64,000 bases of DNA from Podocnemis expansa (GCA_007922195.1 ML682067.1:6654466-6718465); one strand, 5' to 3'; shown: positions 1 through 11,805, numbered from the stretch's first letter. A program made the numbers and translations. The notes: generated by a model from the letters alone, not told the origin.

Positions 1-1415
1 GTACATCATTACCACATGATGTGCTTGTTTTACACATCAATGAGGTATTTGCAAATGACGTAGTCTCTAAGGCCCAGATTTCCACAGCTAAGTAGGTATC
101 ACTGCGCTCTTTATCAAAACACCTAACTGATTAAGGAGTGAAAATCTCATTTTCAAAAGGGTCTATGTCTTCAGGAGCAGAGCCATAACTAAGAAATTTG
201 GCACCCCTTACAATGGCTGGCACCTGGGGCGAGCAGTGAGGAACGCGTCCTTTAATGGAGTGGCTCAGTGAAGCTGCTCCAGTACACCCAGGGCAAAACC
301 GCACTTGCCCTACCATAGTTATAGCCCTGCTCAGGAATCTAAATTCCCTCCTTAATCCATTTTGAAAATGAGATTTAGGGCAGGTCTACACCTGCCTATA
401 CTTCACAGCAGCAGTTGGATGTATATATGCAAGTTATTTAAAATAATTTGCACATCTATGTTTGACTTCCCTACTCCCAGCACTGAGTTGAATGGAGGAG
501 CCTCCATTTGACTCAGTGCTACCCCAAATGCCAGGGTAGTGTTTAGAGATTGCCCTTCTAATCGGTAGAGTGGGTCTTCAGAGACCCAAGCAGTCAATCA
601 GAAAGTTTGAACTTAGGGTGGTGAGTTTGCTGCTGTCATTGAAGACTAACCCTTAGGTGTTCTGGGACTGAGCATAAGCCTCAGATCCTTTCTGGAGGAG
701 GGACTGTATTTTTATTGAATATTTGTATAGCATGATGAGGCACTGATCCTTGATTTGTGCCGTGAAGCACTACAGACTGCAGTACAAATAATTCCAAGTC
801 CCAGAACCTAGTCTTATTGGCTAGACAACTGCAGGATGGGGTGGGGGGAAGGGATCTCTTCCCTACTCCATGTAGAACCATTGGAATTCTTCTGCCACCC
901 GAATTCTAGCTTAAGGACTGGAGTAGCTTCTGTGGCCCTTGAATCATGAAGATACTGCACATTCTTCATGCTAGTAAATCCTGCCTCCTTAAATATGAAC
1001 TGTAGATAAAATGGAAATCTTGGGTGAAAAAGACTTGCCCTGGAGGGGACTTAAAGCTTCCACTGGCTAATGAGCCTCTCCCTCCTTGATCTGAATTGTG
1101 CTGGTAACTTTTGTTAGAGAGAGAGAGAGAGAGAGGAAAGTATGAGATAGCAATTTGTCTCTTCCCACAGAGCACTGAAGATAAGTATATTTTATTTTCA
1201 CCTTGACTGGTCGGAAGCTTTTTGTTATAATTCAGCCCAGCTGCTCAGTCTCTGTGACAATAGTTGCCAACTCATTTAAACTGTTCCACATAGAGCTTCA
1301 TTTTAAACTTCAGTTCCATATATGGAGCAACTGCGGGATCAAGTTCTAAAATAAGAGAAATGACCTTGATTTTGGAAGGTGCTGAGAATTTCAATCAGGG
1401 GTTCAAGTATAATGT
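1..1415. other. No gene seen; A+T-rich spacer
   Basis: No coding region or clear repeat is recognisable. A short (GA)n tract lies at 1116-1135. Around 375-400 there is a small palindromic GGCAGGTCTACACCTGCC motif that resembles ends of reptile MITEs, but no second end was found. Confidence 0.5.
1116..1135. repeat. (GA)n microsatellite
   Basis: About ten uninterrupted GA dinucleotides. Confidence 0.9.
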
Positions 1416-1416
1416 G

Positions 1417-1897
1417 GTAGGCCCTGGAACCCTCCTAAATTGATGGGCCCCCCTCACACCTTCATGCACCCCAGCTCCTTCCCCCCCCACATGCCTGCCC
1501 CCCACCCTAGATCCTGCCTCCTCACACTTACCCCCCCCCAGGCCACCATGAAGAGGGACCCCAGCCCAGGCTGAGGCTTTGACCTAGATCCTGGTCTCAC
1601 TGAGCATGCTCAGAGCTTCTGAGCATACTCAGTGAGATCAGCCTGGGGGGTGTAGTTTTAGAACTCCTTGCTCTGCCATAATGCAGCAGAACACTATTCT
1701 AGGGCTTGCTATTTTTAGGGGCTCACCATTCTGGGCCCTAAAAATAGAAAATGGAACCAGAACACTGCGTTCTGGGGCCTACTATTTTTAAAAAGTGGGC
1801 CCTGGAATGCAGGGTTCCAGATCCATTTTCTATTTTTAGGGGGCCCAGAATGCTGAACCTCTAAAAATAGTGGGTCCCAGAACAGCATTCCAGCTAA
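1417..1897. mobile_element. Palindromic G/C-rich element, MITE-like
   Basis: This block is much richer in G/C than its surroundings and is built of nested inverted repeats. One near-perfect palindrome at 1595-1637 has arms of about 20 nt around TGAGCATGCTCAG. A larger hairpin has arms at about 1688-1757 and 1819-1893, both carrying CTATTTTTAGGG and its complement. The short spacer between arms repeats the same motifs. Such structure is typical of non-autonomous DNA transposons. I could not fix terminal repeats or a target duplication, so the class is inferred and the boundaries are approximate. Confidence 0.5.
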
Positions 1898-2103
1898 CTT
1901 TAACCCCTCATTTCAATAAAGGTGTTGAGTACCCTTAAATCCCATTGGGTATAGTGGGATTTGAGAATGTTTATTGTTTCAAATAAGTCATTTTGTACCT
2001 TGTAGAACCAAGCCAAACATGAGAAAATATTGCTTGATGATTGTTGTTTTGAGCTGGAATATATGTCACACACATTTTAATATTCTACTTTAATAAGTTC
2101 CAA

Positions 2104-2275
2104 AGGGCCAGCTATGTTAGTCTAGTTCAGTAAAACAAACAAGGAGTCCTGTGGCACTTAGACTAACAATTTTGTTTATTTCATGAGCTTTCATAGGAGA
2201 AAAATCCCACTTTATCAGACACTATGAAGATGGGGGAACTTACAGAATGGGAGGAAATAAATACAGGGAAGTGTA
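2104..2275 (-). repeat. Inverted PLE tail (pseudo-LTR)
   Basis: Antisense copy of the PLE 3' tail: GTCTAGTTCAGTAAAACAAA, AAGGAGTCCTGTGGCACTT and AAAAATCCCACTTTATCAG run in the order opposite to 3195-3308. Confidence 0.75.
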
Positions 2276-2290
2276 AATCCTCAGAACAAG

Positions 2291-2702
2291 CAGGGCTGGC
2301 TCTAGCCACAACCAATGACACACTGGGTTGGGGGCACGGCAGCTTAGGGTGGCGCAGCAGACTGGCCAAGAAGCTGGACCCCATGCTCCTACCCCTCCTC
2401 TGAGACAGCCACTCCACCCCCAGGGACGGAATGGGCCAGCCCATGGGGCAGACTCCTCTCTCTTGCTCTGCCTCTGGGCTGGCCCTCACCACCCCTAAGG
2501 CAGAACAGTTGGCCTAAGGGAGGGGCAAGAGAGTGGAGCTTGGCCTCTGGGCTGGCCTACTCCACCCTTGGGCTGGCTGTTCCCCACCCTGGGCACAGGG
2601 TGATTCAGCCCAGAGTGGAGACTGAGTTCCTCACCCACTTGGGGGAGGCAGTGCAAAAGCAAAAGCTGTGTCAGGGTGCCACAACCCCTTGAGCTGGCCC
2701 TG
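2291..2702. mobile_element. hAT-type MITE nested in PLE-A
   Basis: The ends are imperfect inverted repeats: CAGGGCTGGCTCTAG on the left, and the complement of CAGGGCCAGCTCAAG on the right. Flanking octamers AGAACAAG (2283-2290) and GGAACAGG (2703-2710) match at 6 of 8 positions, as expected for a decayed 8-bp hAT target duplication. The interior is G/C-rich and non-coding. Another element beginning CAGGGCCGGTGCTAGG lies at 12,862. The open frame 2181-2492 on the minus strand runs through this MITE and is not a gene. Confidence 0.7.
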
Positions 2703-3308
2703 GGAACAGGTCACACTCTAACAGCAAATCAAAAGTAGGTGTGTTGCTTCCAACACTGGGGAATAGCATAGAAGAAGATGACGTCATATCACCTGTTCTA
2801 ATGAGACAAAAATCCAATAAAACCAGCTGTTCCATCAAAGGCTCATTCCCCTGATCATCCACCAAAGCAATTTATGCCATCATCTGCTAGAAATTCCCCT
2901 CTGCCTTATGTACTGGAAATGCGCCCTCTGCCTTTTATACTGGACAGACAGGATAGTCTCTGTGCAAAAGAATAAAAGGGCACAAATCTGACATCAGAAA
3001 TCACAGAATTCCAAAACCAGTGGGTCAGCATTTCAATCTTCCTCATCACTCCATTGATGATTTACTAACTGCAGTGCTCAGACAAATGAATAGCATGACC
3101 AAGGCTTCAAAGAGAAGCTGCTGAGATTGAATTTATTTGCAAATTTGATTGCATTGCTTCAGGGCTTTCCTGCATTTATTTCCTGCCATTCTGTAAGTTC
3201 CCTCATCTTCAAAGCATCTGATGAGGTGGGATTTTCTCCAACAAAAGCTCATGCAATAAATAAATTTGTTAGTCTTTAACTGGAACAGGACTCCTCATTT
3301 GTTTTAAC

Positions 3309-5080
3309 TCTAATAAGAAATACCTCAGCACTTGATGACTGATTGTATATTCAGTTGCAAAAGCTGCTTTTTTTTTTTTAAGAAACTTTTTAGCAACACC
3401 ACCACCACACAAACTTAGTTCATGGACAGATTTTGAACTAGAGATTTAATTACACTCAACCCAGCTGACTTCAGGCTGGGATTTCACTTTCAGCTTACTG
3501 ATACTTGAGAAAAAAAGAAACAAGATAAATTTGCATGCCACTATGATGTCTAAATTAATACACAGAATGTGCTGAGAGACTTGTCACAGTTTGTTAAACC
3601 GTTCAAGGAGTTGGTGACATTAACTGAAATTTACAAAAGAAATCCTGTTTCAGTTGAAGCCCATTAAAATCTTTCCGATAAAGCCTCCAATTCACATTTA
3701 ACACTGGAACTCACATTAGCTCCTTTTTTAGGGCTGTTCTTTAAATGTAAAACAGACCAATTAATAAACCTCCATAGCTAATCACAGAATTGATTATAGT
3801 TCTTTCAGTATATATAATATATTTTCTACCATTAGTCTATCCACTCTGAATAGATTCCCCCCCCCCCCATGTAAGAGGCAGGCACTTCTTTACGAAGGGA
3901 CCAATTTCTCTTTACTTTTGTTTTCTATGCTAGTGGCCAAACAGAAGTTATACCTCGGCATTTTGCTGTGCTGCTATGATATTTCAAGGTTGATAACAAG
4001 GAGGAAATGTTTGAATTTTCATAACTGGTTCACATGAGATTTCCAGTACAAATATGGAGATCCAGTAAATTAAGATAGCTTGAACAGTTATCTGAAGTGA
4101 TGAGTATTCCTCTATCTACTTCAAACCACTGAATATAGGCCAGTTTCAAAGGAGCTACTATGTAAAGCTTTAACCTCCCTACTCTCCACCAAACCAAACA
4201 AGACTAATACATGTAATATCTTACCAGAAGTTATAAGCCTGAAGCTGGCAAAAATTGGTGAAAAATATAATCTATGGTCAGATTTCATCATTCTAAAGGT
4301 TGTTTCTTGCCTTAAAATCTGAAGACATTTTCCTATTTTAAATTATTCATAAAACAAAATAAATGGAGTTAGGAGGCAAACATTGAATGACAAGTGAAAG
4401 TCAATCCTGGGTGCATTGACCTTTTATGGTAGACTGTCATTGCAATGTTTCAGGAAAATACAGTTCAGGACAAGAGACAGAAATGCAGGTATGGAAACAG
4501 AAGAACAGACTTTCATCACTATTTTGTTCCTGTAGTGAGGAAAATAAACAAGTAGGACTCTCTTAAGCCCTGCTCCTGAAGTTGTCCCACTGCAACTATT
4601 TGAAGAGTTACTGGGCCAGAGAATGAAAGTCATTCTATAATTTGGCAGCTATGGCAGCCACTTAGGAGAATCAGGAACAAGACCCCCTGCCCCAGTGATT
4701 CTTAATTATTTATCAAAAGTGGAACATTTTCAGCAGGGGACATGATGCATAACCCATAATATTCCAGAGGTCAGTGGTTTGTGCACCTCTTTTTCCTAGA
4801 GCCCCAAAAGGCACAAGAACTCCCTGTTCAATATTTTCTCCCCTCTGCCAGACAGGGAGTTAACTACAGGTCTTCCACATCCTGGAGGAGTGCTTTAAAT
4901 AGCAAGCTAAAAATTACAAGGTCAGCTCCTCCTGCTCCAGTATCTAAGCTTTGTGACATCAGGAGAGGGGTTCCCAGAGCTGGCTCACAAGCAGATATAT
5001 ATGCCTTTCTGCAGGTCATGATTAGATACACATCTCTGTAAGATGAGTGGTATTTATAACACAGTCTTCACATTGCCATC
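3309..5080. other. No gene seen
   Basis: A+T-rich sequence with homopolymer runs (T at about 3368, C at about 3859). No recognised repeat or exon. Confidence 0.45.
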
Positions 5081-5139
5081 TTCCACCGGCTGCTTTAGAA
5101 AGTTTCCTACCTAGCATGCTGGAGTTGTGGACCACATTT

Positions 5140-5275
5140 TTAGGTACCCACCTCTTCCCATTCACTGTATAGGAAGTTCAGGTATCTAACTCTTTTTTTT
5201 CTTTTTTGGATTGCACTGTTGCTCCTGAGATTTTTCTGGGCACCTGAAAGTTAGGCATTGCAATTCTCAATATCA
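5140..5275. mobile_element. MITE fragment (GTACC/AGGTATC family)
   Basis: Motifs such as TTAGGTACCCACCTCTTCCC and GGCACCTGAAAGTTAGGCAT resemble palindromic reptile MITEs of the GGTGCCTAA kind, here decayed. No ends are defined. Confidence 0.3.
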
Positions 5276-6358
5276 TAACAGCTAGTCTCTGTGTATACCT
5301 GAGTGTGAATACCTAATACAGAAAAAGACTATCAGGACTTGCCATATGCATTCAGCTACACCAATTACACTCAGTGCTCTTCTTCACAAATGAACCAATT
5401 AGAGGGACTCGGATTTTGAAATTCATTCTCCCCCAGCTAGTAAATTACACTTATGTTCTCATAAGACAATCTGAAGAGTCTTAAAAGGAACAAACTTATA
5501 TATCCCTTGGTACTAGCTGTATTGGATCTCCCATATTCTTACCATTAATGTACTCTGGATTAGTGCCCTGCCAAAGAAAATCCTGACATCCTTCATCAGG
5601 TAGCATGTTTAACAAGTTAGTGCTATACTGTGATGTGACATATGCTGTGCCAACTTTAATTAGGAATTTCAGACTAAAAATTCAGCTGTCTGGACCCTAT
5701 TAGCTAATTCCCAGGGAGCAACTGAAAAATAACCTCATGTTCTCTACTAATCATTCAGCTTCAAGTTAAGAATGGGATCTACATTTAAAAGGTGGTAATT
5801 CAAAGTGACTTCTCTTAAAACAAAGGCGAGTTATTCAGTTTTGAAAACACAGAATTTATTACTTCTATATTCACTGATGACAAAGAGGTGTTAGACAATG
5901 AATTGGCACCTACTGATTAATACCCCCACTCCAGCTTTTAGCCAGTATTCTGAAATATCAGTTTTTGAGGACCCTTGTCTCTGGAATGAAAAACAGCCTC
6001 ACTAGTGCTTGGAATAGTCAAAATAGCATTTCAGACATAATATACATTTTGCAAAAGTTCTAGCTGGTAATATCATGAATACTGTTGGGCTGAGGAAAAT
6101 GGGAACTCTTTTTACCAAGGGGTGATGGGACACCACGTTTTAGTCATTCTATATCTGTTTGTCCCATCAGTTGTTCCTGGGAGTGTCACCTAGAACATTA
6201 GGGGTGTCTTTTCTCATCATCTTGTTGCTAGCATGACATCAAGACACTGTCTGTTGCACCAATTTACAATCAGTGTCTGAGTGTTTTAACATGGCTAAAA
6301 TTTCCCATCCAATCTGTCCACTTATCTTTACATCATAGTTCTTCAAACTACCTACAGT
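5276..6358. other. No gene seen
   Basis: A+T-rich, unassigned. No long open frame and no repeat I recognise. Confidence 0.4.
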
Positions 6359-6368
6359 TAAGTCCAAA

Positions 6369-6479
6369 TAGTGTAGTGGCTAGCACCTCTGCTTAACATA
6401 CAGAAGGTCCTGGCTTCAAGCCCCAGGGGGTTGGACTTGATGATCTCATGAGGTCCCTTCCAACCCTCTGATTCTATTC
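6369..6479 (+). mobile_element. tRNA-derived SINE with CR1-like 3' tail
   Basis: The left half is tRNA-like, with an A-box-like TAGTGGCTAGCACC and a B-box-like GGTCCTGGCTTCAAGCCCC, so it would have been transcribed by RNA polymerase III. The right half (TTGGACTTGATGATCTCATG, then CCTTCCAACCCTCTGATTCT) matches the 3' end typical of CR1 LINEs, the part recognised by CR1 reverse transcriptase. The flanks TAAGTCCAAA (6359-6368) and TAAGTCAAAA (6480-6489) are a 10-bp target duplication with one mismatch. This fits CR1-mobilised SINEs of turtles and relatives. It is short and complete-looking, and is not a functional tRNA gene. Confidence 0.8.
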
Positions 6480-7016
6480 TAAGTCAAAACACTGGATATT
6501 ACCATGGAACCAACAGACAAATATCCTGCCCACCTAACTTCTGCTAACTCACAACATCTTGAGCCCTTGCTAAGTTTCGCTATACTAGTATTCAAAGATA
6601 GAGAAATTGGCGAAGTCTAATATAAAAACCAACCAAAACCTTTTCACAGAGGTAGAACCAAACTTTTTCCAAAGTTGTCTTTATTTTTAAGCATAATTGC
6701 CTCTGCCCTGCTATCATCATATCTTTGTTTTCAATGTTCATGCATCTCTCACTTTCTGATTTCCAGCAGGCCAGCACACAGAGTCCAGACAAACTAAGGC
6801 TAGCCTGGTTAAAGCATAATGAGGTAGCAGACTTGCTTTGTGGTTTTTTTCCGCCCTGTATACTCTTATGAGTAGCCCCTTATTTGTGTGTGTGTTATGG
6901 TAGAGTCTACAGGCCTCAGCCAAGATTCAGGCCCTAGTACGCCTGACAAACTCATAAAGACATACTCTTGAGCTGAAGATTTTACAGTCTAAATAGGTTA
7001 GCTAAACAAAGTGCCT

Positions 7017-7248
7017 CTAGTTGCGGGAGCAGTGTGGTGTGCTGCTTGGCAACTGAGTCAGGAGCTCTAGATTCTAGTCCTGAGTCTGCCATTCATCCAG
7101 GTGACCCTGTGCAAGCCATTTCAGCCTTTTGTGACTTTGTCTAATTGGACTATGAGAACTTTGAGGGAAGGGCTGTTTCACTGTATGTATTCAGACAGAG
7201 CCTAACACCACGCAGTCACTTGCTGTAACTGTACTATAAAATAATAAT
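7017..7248 (+). mobile_element. MIR SINE
   Basis: The order of elements is that of MIR: GAGTCAGGAGCTCTAGATTC, then CTGCCATTC, GTGACCCTGTGCAAG, and a terminal segment (TTTGAGGGAAGGGCTGTTTC, AGCCTAACACCA) like the tail shared with L2. Highly diverged, therefore ancient. Confidence 0.7.
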
Positions 7249-7249
7249 G

Positions 7250-7612
7250 AAGAGCGGGAGCATGGCTGGCTAAGGGTCAGAGCCTGGGTCCACCCACCCT
7301 GAGTCCCCGATCCTGCTCCAAGGCCTGACCATTCCCAGCTGCTGTCACTTGCCATCTTTGAGCCACTTGCAGGAGGCTCAAAGCCAGAGCTGGCTCCTGC
7401 CACTGCCTGCAAGCGGCAGGAACCACCTCCGAGCCTCCTGCTATTTGTGGGCAGTGGCAGGACCCAGCTCTGGCTCCAAGTCTCCGGCCGCTTGCCAGCG
7501 AGCGGCCCAGAGCTGGATCCAGCCCCTTCCACTGAACTGCTGGCCAGGCATGGCAGGTGGGAGATACAGAACCCATACCCTGCTAGCCCCAGCGCAACTA
7601 TCACCCTGATGA
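7250..7612. mobile_element. G/C-rich hairpin insertion, MITE-like
   Basis: A compact G/C- and CpG-richer block sits between two MIR pieces. It contains a strong inverted repeat: 7381-7410 (AGCTGGCTCCTGCCACTGCC) pairs with 7450-7477 (GGCAGTGGCAGGACCCAGCT). The outer ends are weakly complementary. Open frames on both strands (184 and 99 codons minus, 122 and 86 codons plus) overlap here. They result from base composition, not from coding: their peptides are low-complexity and mutually antisense. Class unknown. Confidence 0.45.
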
Positions 7613-7624
7613 ATAGCCAAAGAA

Positions 7625-7800
7625 AGGAAGCATCCTCACCCTGTTTTACAGATAGGAAGCTCAAGCAAAGAAAGATCACTTTACTTGCCCAAAGCTCCAT
7701 TGAAAAATTTGTAGCAAAGCCTGAAATTGAACTTCGGCCTGCCAAGTCTCAATGTAGAGCCTTAGCCACAAGGCCACATTTCCTCTCTGTTTCACAGCTT
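7625..7800 (-). mobile_element. MIR SINE (minus strand)
   Basis: TTTTACAGATAGGAAGCTCA, ACTTGCCCAAAGCTC and GAGCCTTAGCCACAAGGCCA are the reverse complement of MIR core and right end (ordered as in minus-strand MIR copies). Confidence 0.65.
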
Positions 7801-8139
7801 TTTAATAAAATATAGATAGGTATAGAAATAATATTTTCCTGTCTTTCAAACAATTAATCTACTTTGTTCTCAGATTTAAAATTGCAATACCTGTTTTAAT
7901 GGCTCTATTCATGCTGAGAAGATATTGCTAGGGAGCATTTTCAAGGTTACTTTAAATAAACAGCACTGACTGACTTTTTCCATGAGAAATAATTGATAGA
8001 GATGAATATTTGGTTTGGCTGTAAACAGTATATGTTTTAACAAAGAATAAATTAAAATATCCAAAACCAATTAAGTACCTTGATAGTACAGGTTTTATAG
8101 GATTTTGCCTTAAGCAGGTTTTTAAAAAAGAGCTTTCAT

Positions 8140-8345
8140 ACAGCTTGCTTCATCCCAATATCTCAAAGCACTTTACAAAACATGGATTAAGCTTTACAGT
8201 CAAGTAAAAAGTAGAGGCACTGGTGGATTAAGTGATTTGCCAAAGATCATGCAGCAAATCAGTTGTAAGCTAAGAGGGAAACCTTAGTTTGTGTAGTTAG
8301 AGCTATGGTCTAACCACTAACAACTGCTGCCTCCCTCTTAAGCAA
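8140..8345 (-). mobile_element. MIR SINE (minus strand)
   Basis: CAAAGCACTTTACAAAACAT, GTGATTTGCCAAAGATCATG, CAGCAAATCAG and GGTCTAACCACTAACAACTG match a reverse-complement MIR, one of the clearest copies here. Confidence 0.75.
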
Positions 8346-9480
8346 AAGGTGATGAGAAATAGTAACTTGGAAAAAAATAAAAGAGTGGGGACATTAACCT
8401 GGTGCAAAAATTCTCTGGGAGACAGAGGAAGAGAGATGCTTAGCATCCTATGTTGAAAATTACTTTTTTTCCTGACTTGACTTATTAACATGAATTTCCT
8501 TCACTTGTTTTAAATATCACCACCCTTGATTTTATTGTAATTTGTTAGAATAACATCAGTGGAAAATAAAATAAAGCCAACCAAAAAGTCTCCCACTCTT
8601 TTTCAAATCAATACATAAATATTTGTCACTTTATTATCGCATCTTACTATTTAATTTTAAAAATACTTCTCTTCTAGCTATTTAAGTATTATTTTACTAT
8701 TACATGTTACTGTTTGAAAAAATAAAGATCTCATTGGATTTTGTGAGCTTTATTCATTAAGTTTAGTATCATTTTACAGCAAGAAAATGATATTTAATAA
8801 ATGACTATTTTCATGTATAGCTATTGTATTACTCTGAGAAGTTCAGATGCTAATGTAGCAACTGATTTCTGTGGAGGTGTATATTGAGGACAATTAGATG
8901 CAGCATATGTTAACTATACACTCTTAGAATTCTTAAACAAGGAAGAATTATTGGTGTAATTTTCTTCTTTTAGTCCCACACTTTCTATACCTTGAATGAC
9001 CACTTGGTTCCAGCTTGAAGAGGTGGAAAAGTATGTTCTGTCTATCTATAACAGGGCTGAGTGGCAGTCACAAACCAATGAAAAGATACTTGGTCCATGG
9101 GACTTGGAAAGCAAGCAGCCATTAATAGTCATGGATGGATTGTACAGCCTTCCTCTTGATTTGGCATTGTTGATTTCTTGCTCCTTTCCCTGCATTATGT
9201 ATTATATGAAAAGGTCAAACTTTGTGCACAATGGTTTTGTCACCACAATTATACCATCTGACTGTTTCCTATATGCTCCTTGGTTTGCCAACACTAATGC
9301 CTGCCAAGTTGGACTCTGTTTTATTAATCTGACACATAGCATGATGACATTCTCTCAGCCCCGCACATCTGAATTCTGTCTTTCAACATACAGCTTCAGG
9401 CCTGTTTTTTTTTTATAACTTCCCACCAGGCGCTGTCATTTTCCAGCATTCAGTTATAAAGGCACAGTCCCCTGACTCCA
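8346..9480. other. No recognised feature; open frame 8996-9418
   Basis: The 140-codon plus-strand frame at 8996-9418 encodes a peptide of ordinary composition with a hydrophobic stretch (LPLDLALLISCSFPCIMYYM). I do not recognise a family, and no splice or promoter context supports it. Treated as probably fortuitous. Confidence 0.35.
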
Positions 9481-9519
9481 TCCTCTACAATTACTAACCT
9501 AATGTAATATAGTCCCTTT

Positions 9520-9730
9520 CTACATTAAGGAAGTCTGTGTTGATTTAAGTGCATTGGTGCAAACACATGATGCAGGCCTGCAGCACTGGCATAGCTTAAT
9601 GTATTAATATAGCAAAATAAACTTAAGCAGTTTAAGCCCACTGTGCAGTGGTGCCATAAATCCACACTAGGATTCTGACCAACCATAAGTGTATTAACAT
9701 AATTACACCAGTACAAATGTCCTTGCTGAG
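9520..9730. mobile_element. Probable MITE fragment
   Basis: GGTGCAAACACATGATGC, GCAGTGGTGCCATAAATCCA and AACATAATTACACCAGTACA have the look of a reptile MITE with repeated TTAACATAATTACACCAG-like blocks. Ends not located. Confidence 0.3.
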
Positions 9731-11600
9731 TTGAGGTGTAATTCAGGCCTTGTTTATGTTATCTTAACTAAAATCTGTGGTTGCCTATGACAGCAAGGCC
9801 TTATACAGCATGTTCTTTTTTTTTTTTAAACAAATAATGGGAAGACCATGTTGCAAACTACTGAATTTAGCAAACTGAGTATATAAGCAATGGAAGGAAC
9901 ATGGGATACACCACCACAACATATAGCCAGATCATTTGTTTCTGACAATTCTAGTTCAGTTTTAATTTTGAACTCTTATAATTTACTAGAAAACGTAGTA
10001 CAGAATAGCTCAGAAATCTAGTAAATTCTGGGTCAGGCAGTTGCACTGTCATGCATTTCCTTTGTCTAAATCAGAAAACTCAGAAAAACATGAAATTGCC
10101 CAATTTATGCTATAGGATCACACATACAAATCCTTCTAGCTGAGATTATTTAAGAAATACAGAGACACGAAGATAACTACAATATTTGGTAAAGCAAGAA
10201 GAAAATGCAATCTGTATAGCTCACTGAGGTGCTAATACAAAAAAAGTATCACTGTGTAATGAGTATACAGTTTGACTCCTTTGTTCTCCCCATATGCTCA
10301 TGTATGTGATCCTTTAAATGTTTGTCTCATCCAGTTATAGTGTATTTAAGGAGGATGACTGTCTTTACATAACAGACATATTGCTTCTCTTTGCGGAATA
10401 TATACCCCTTGAAGAAATTCCTGGCTCTACTTAAAAAACACTGAACTCCTGGATCCTGAATTGAATTTTATGGTCATCATTGTCACAAAGGGTTGAAACA
10501 AAATCCCAGATCAGAACACCTCAAAATTATGTAGCTGAATGAAATCAGGAGCTAAAATTTGCAGGTCTGGCATGTTAATTAGATAAGAAAAAACATAGGA
10601 AAAATAGAAGGGTTATACACACTCTTCTTTACACACCAACACGTCCTTAGCAAGAGGCAGGCAGGACTGAAAATAACATGCTACCTGGGGCATATAAGAA
10701 CATAATTCTGGAGTTTTATTGTGTCCTCTACCCTTAGATGCTATATTAACCACAAACAATATTTTTAACACACCATAAATATCCTGTTCCAGTTCTGAAG
10801 GACAGTTCTCATAAATGAGAGAATGGAATACAGTGCCCATAAATTAAGGAAAATAAACTTCAGCATTAGATATCAACTTCCTTGTCAGTGATAAGCAAAA
10901 TCATTCTTAAATCAGGTTTCAACCATTCTATCTGCCCAGGGTTCAACAGCATCTGTTTGTCAAACTTGTCTGTTGGCAATCTGAAATATACAAATGGTAG
11001 GACAAAGAATGAAAAAGAATTTGAATTTTATTACATTGAATTCCCTGGCAGAGGGTACCAAATTCAGTAGGTCTAAAAAGCTGTTAGGTGACCTAATGTG
11101 GAAATACCAAACTAAAAAAGAGCTGTTATAGTTTACCTTGCAAATAACTACTTACTATATTGAAGTTTATCTGTGCCCTAGGTGTTAAGAATTTCAGTTG
11201 ATTATAGGTTACCTTTTGTAAAAAAGTATACATTTCCACAGCCGTCAAGTAGATAGGATTACATCAGATTTGGTTTTGCAGCTTGTCAGAGTCAGCTATC
11301 TGTGTGCTTTGAACTAGGGGTTGCCTCCCAACTTGCCTTACACGTACTTGCGCTAACTCAATGAGAGCTGCCATGAGCATTGGCACAGCTAAGCCATGCC
11401 ATGGCAGTCCATGCTACCATTGCTATGTATATTTGTGCTAGATCTCATTAAGGAAGCATGAGTAAGTGTATATGAAGTGGGAATCACACCCCTAACTCTG
11501 AATATAGAGGTAGTCTTAGCCATTGTTCTAAATAGACTAATGTACTTGTTAACGCAAGGGCAACTGTAGACTCACATCTATGTGGTCCAAGCACTAAGCA
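9731..11600. other. No gene seen
   Basis: A+T-rich; only short frames on both strands. Nothing recognisable apart from a T9-10 run near 9816. Confidence 0.4.
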
Positions 11601-11609
11601 TGGGTTACA

Positions 11610-11805
11610 CAAGTCACATACCTGTGTCTACACTAGAGGGATATGCTATGCTGTTCTAATCCCCATAGTGTAGACATGGCCTCCGTGTGTCTATAGAGTG
11701 GCCGCCCTACAGCGGAGAAACACCTTCCATTGCCATAGGCTGTTTCTGCATTACAGTGTAGCTATGTTATTCTAATCCCCATAGTTTAGACATGGCCTAT
11801 ACTGT
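11610..11805. mobile_element. MITE remnant with internal duplication
   Basis: The phrase TCTAATCCCCATAGT followed by TAGACATGGCCT occurs twice, at about 11,658-11,682 and 11,769-11,793. Both copies follow GCTATG and end in TGTAGACATGGCC-type sequence, the reverse complement of the GGCCATGTCTACAC ends seen in DNA-transposon MITEs. Decayed, no target duplication seen. Confidence 0.45.

Larger units (their letters stand above)
2101..3308 (+). mobile_element. Penelope-like element with inverted tail copy (PLE-A)
   Basis: The right part (about 2711-3308) is a sense copy of the 3' half of a Penelope-like element. It aligns by eye with 58,150-58,770: the GIY-YIG region (ATTTATGCCATCATCTGC; then a GGACAGACAGGATAG stretch) is followed by the tail with TGATGAGGTGGGATTTTCTC and TTTGTTAGTCTTTAA. 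The left part (2104-2275) is the same tail in inverse orientation. Head-inverted tail plus body is the pseudo-LTR arrangement described for PLEs. A hAT-type MITE sits inside at 2291-2702. The reading frame is broken, so this is a relic. Confidence 0.75.

Noticed and set aside
6369..6425. A tRNA gene
   Set aside because: The tRNA-like part cannot fold as a full cloverleaf by eye, continues into a CR1-type tail and is flanked by a target duplication, so it is a SINE.
7191..7745. 184-codon minus-strand frame
   Set aside because: It runs through a G/C-rich hairpin insertion and into MIR copies, with an overlapping antisense frame; no protein family motif.
8996..9418. 140-codon plus-strand frame as a gene
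   Set aside because: No recognisable domain, splice signals or promoter; length is within chance for 64 kb.
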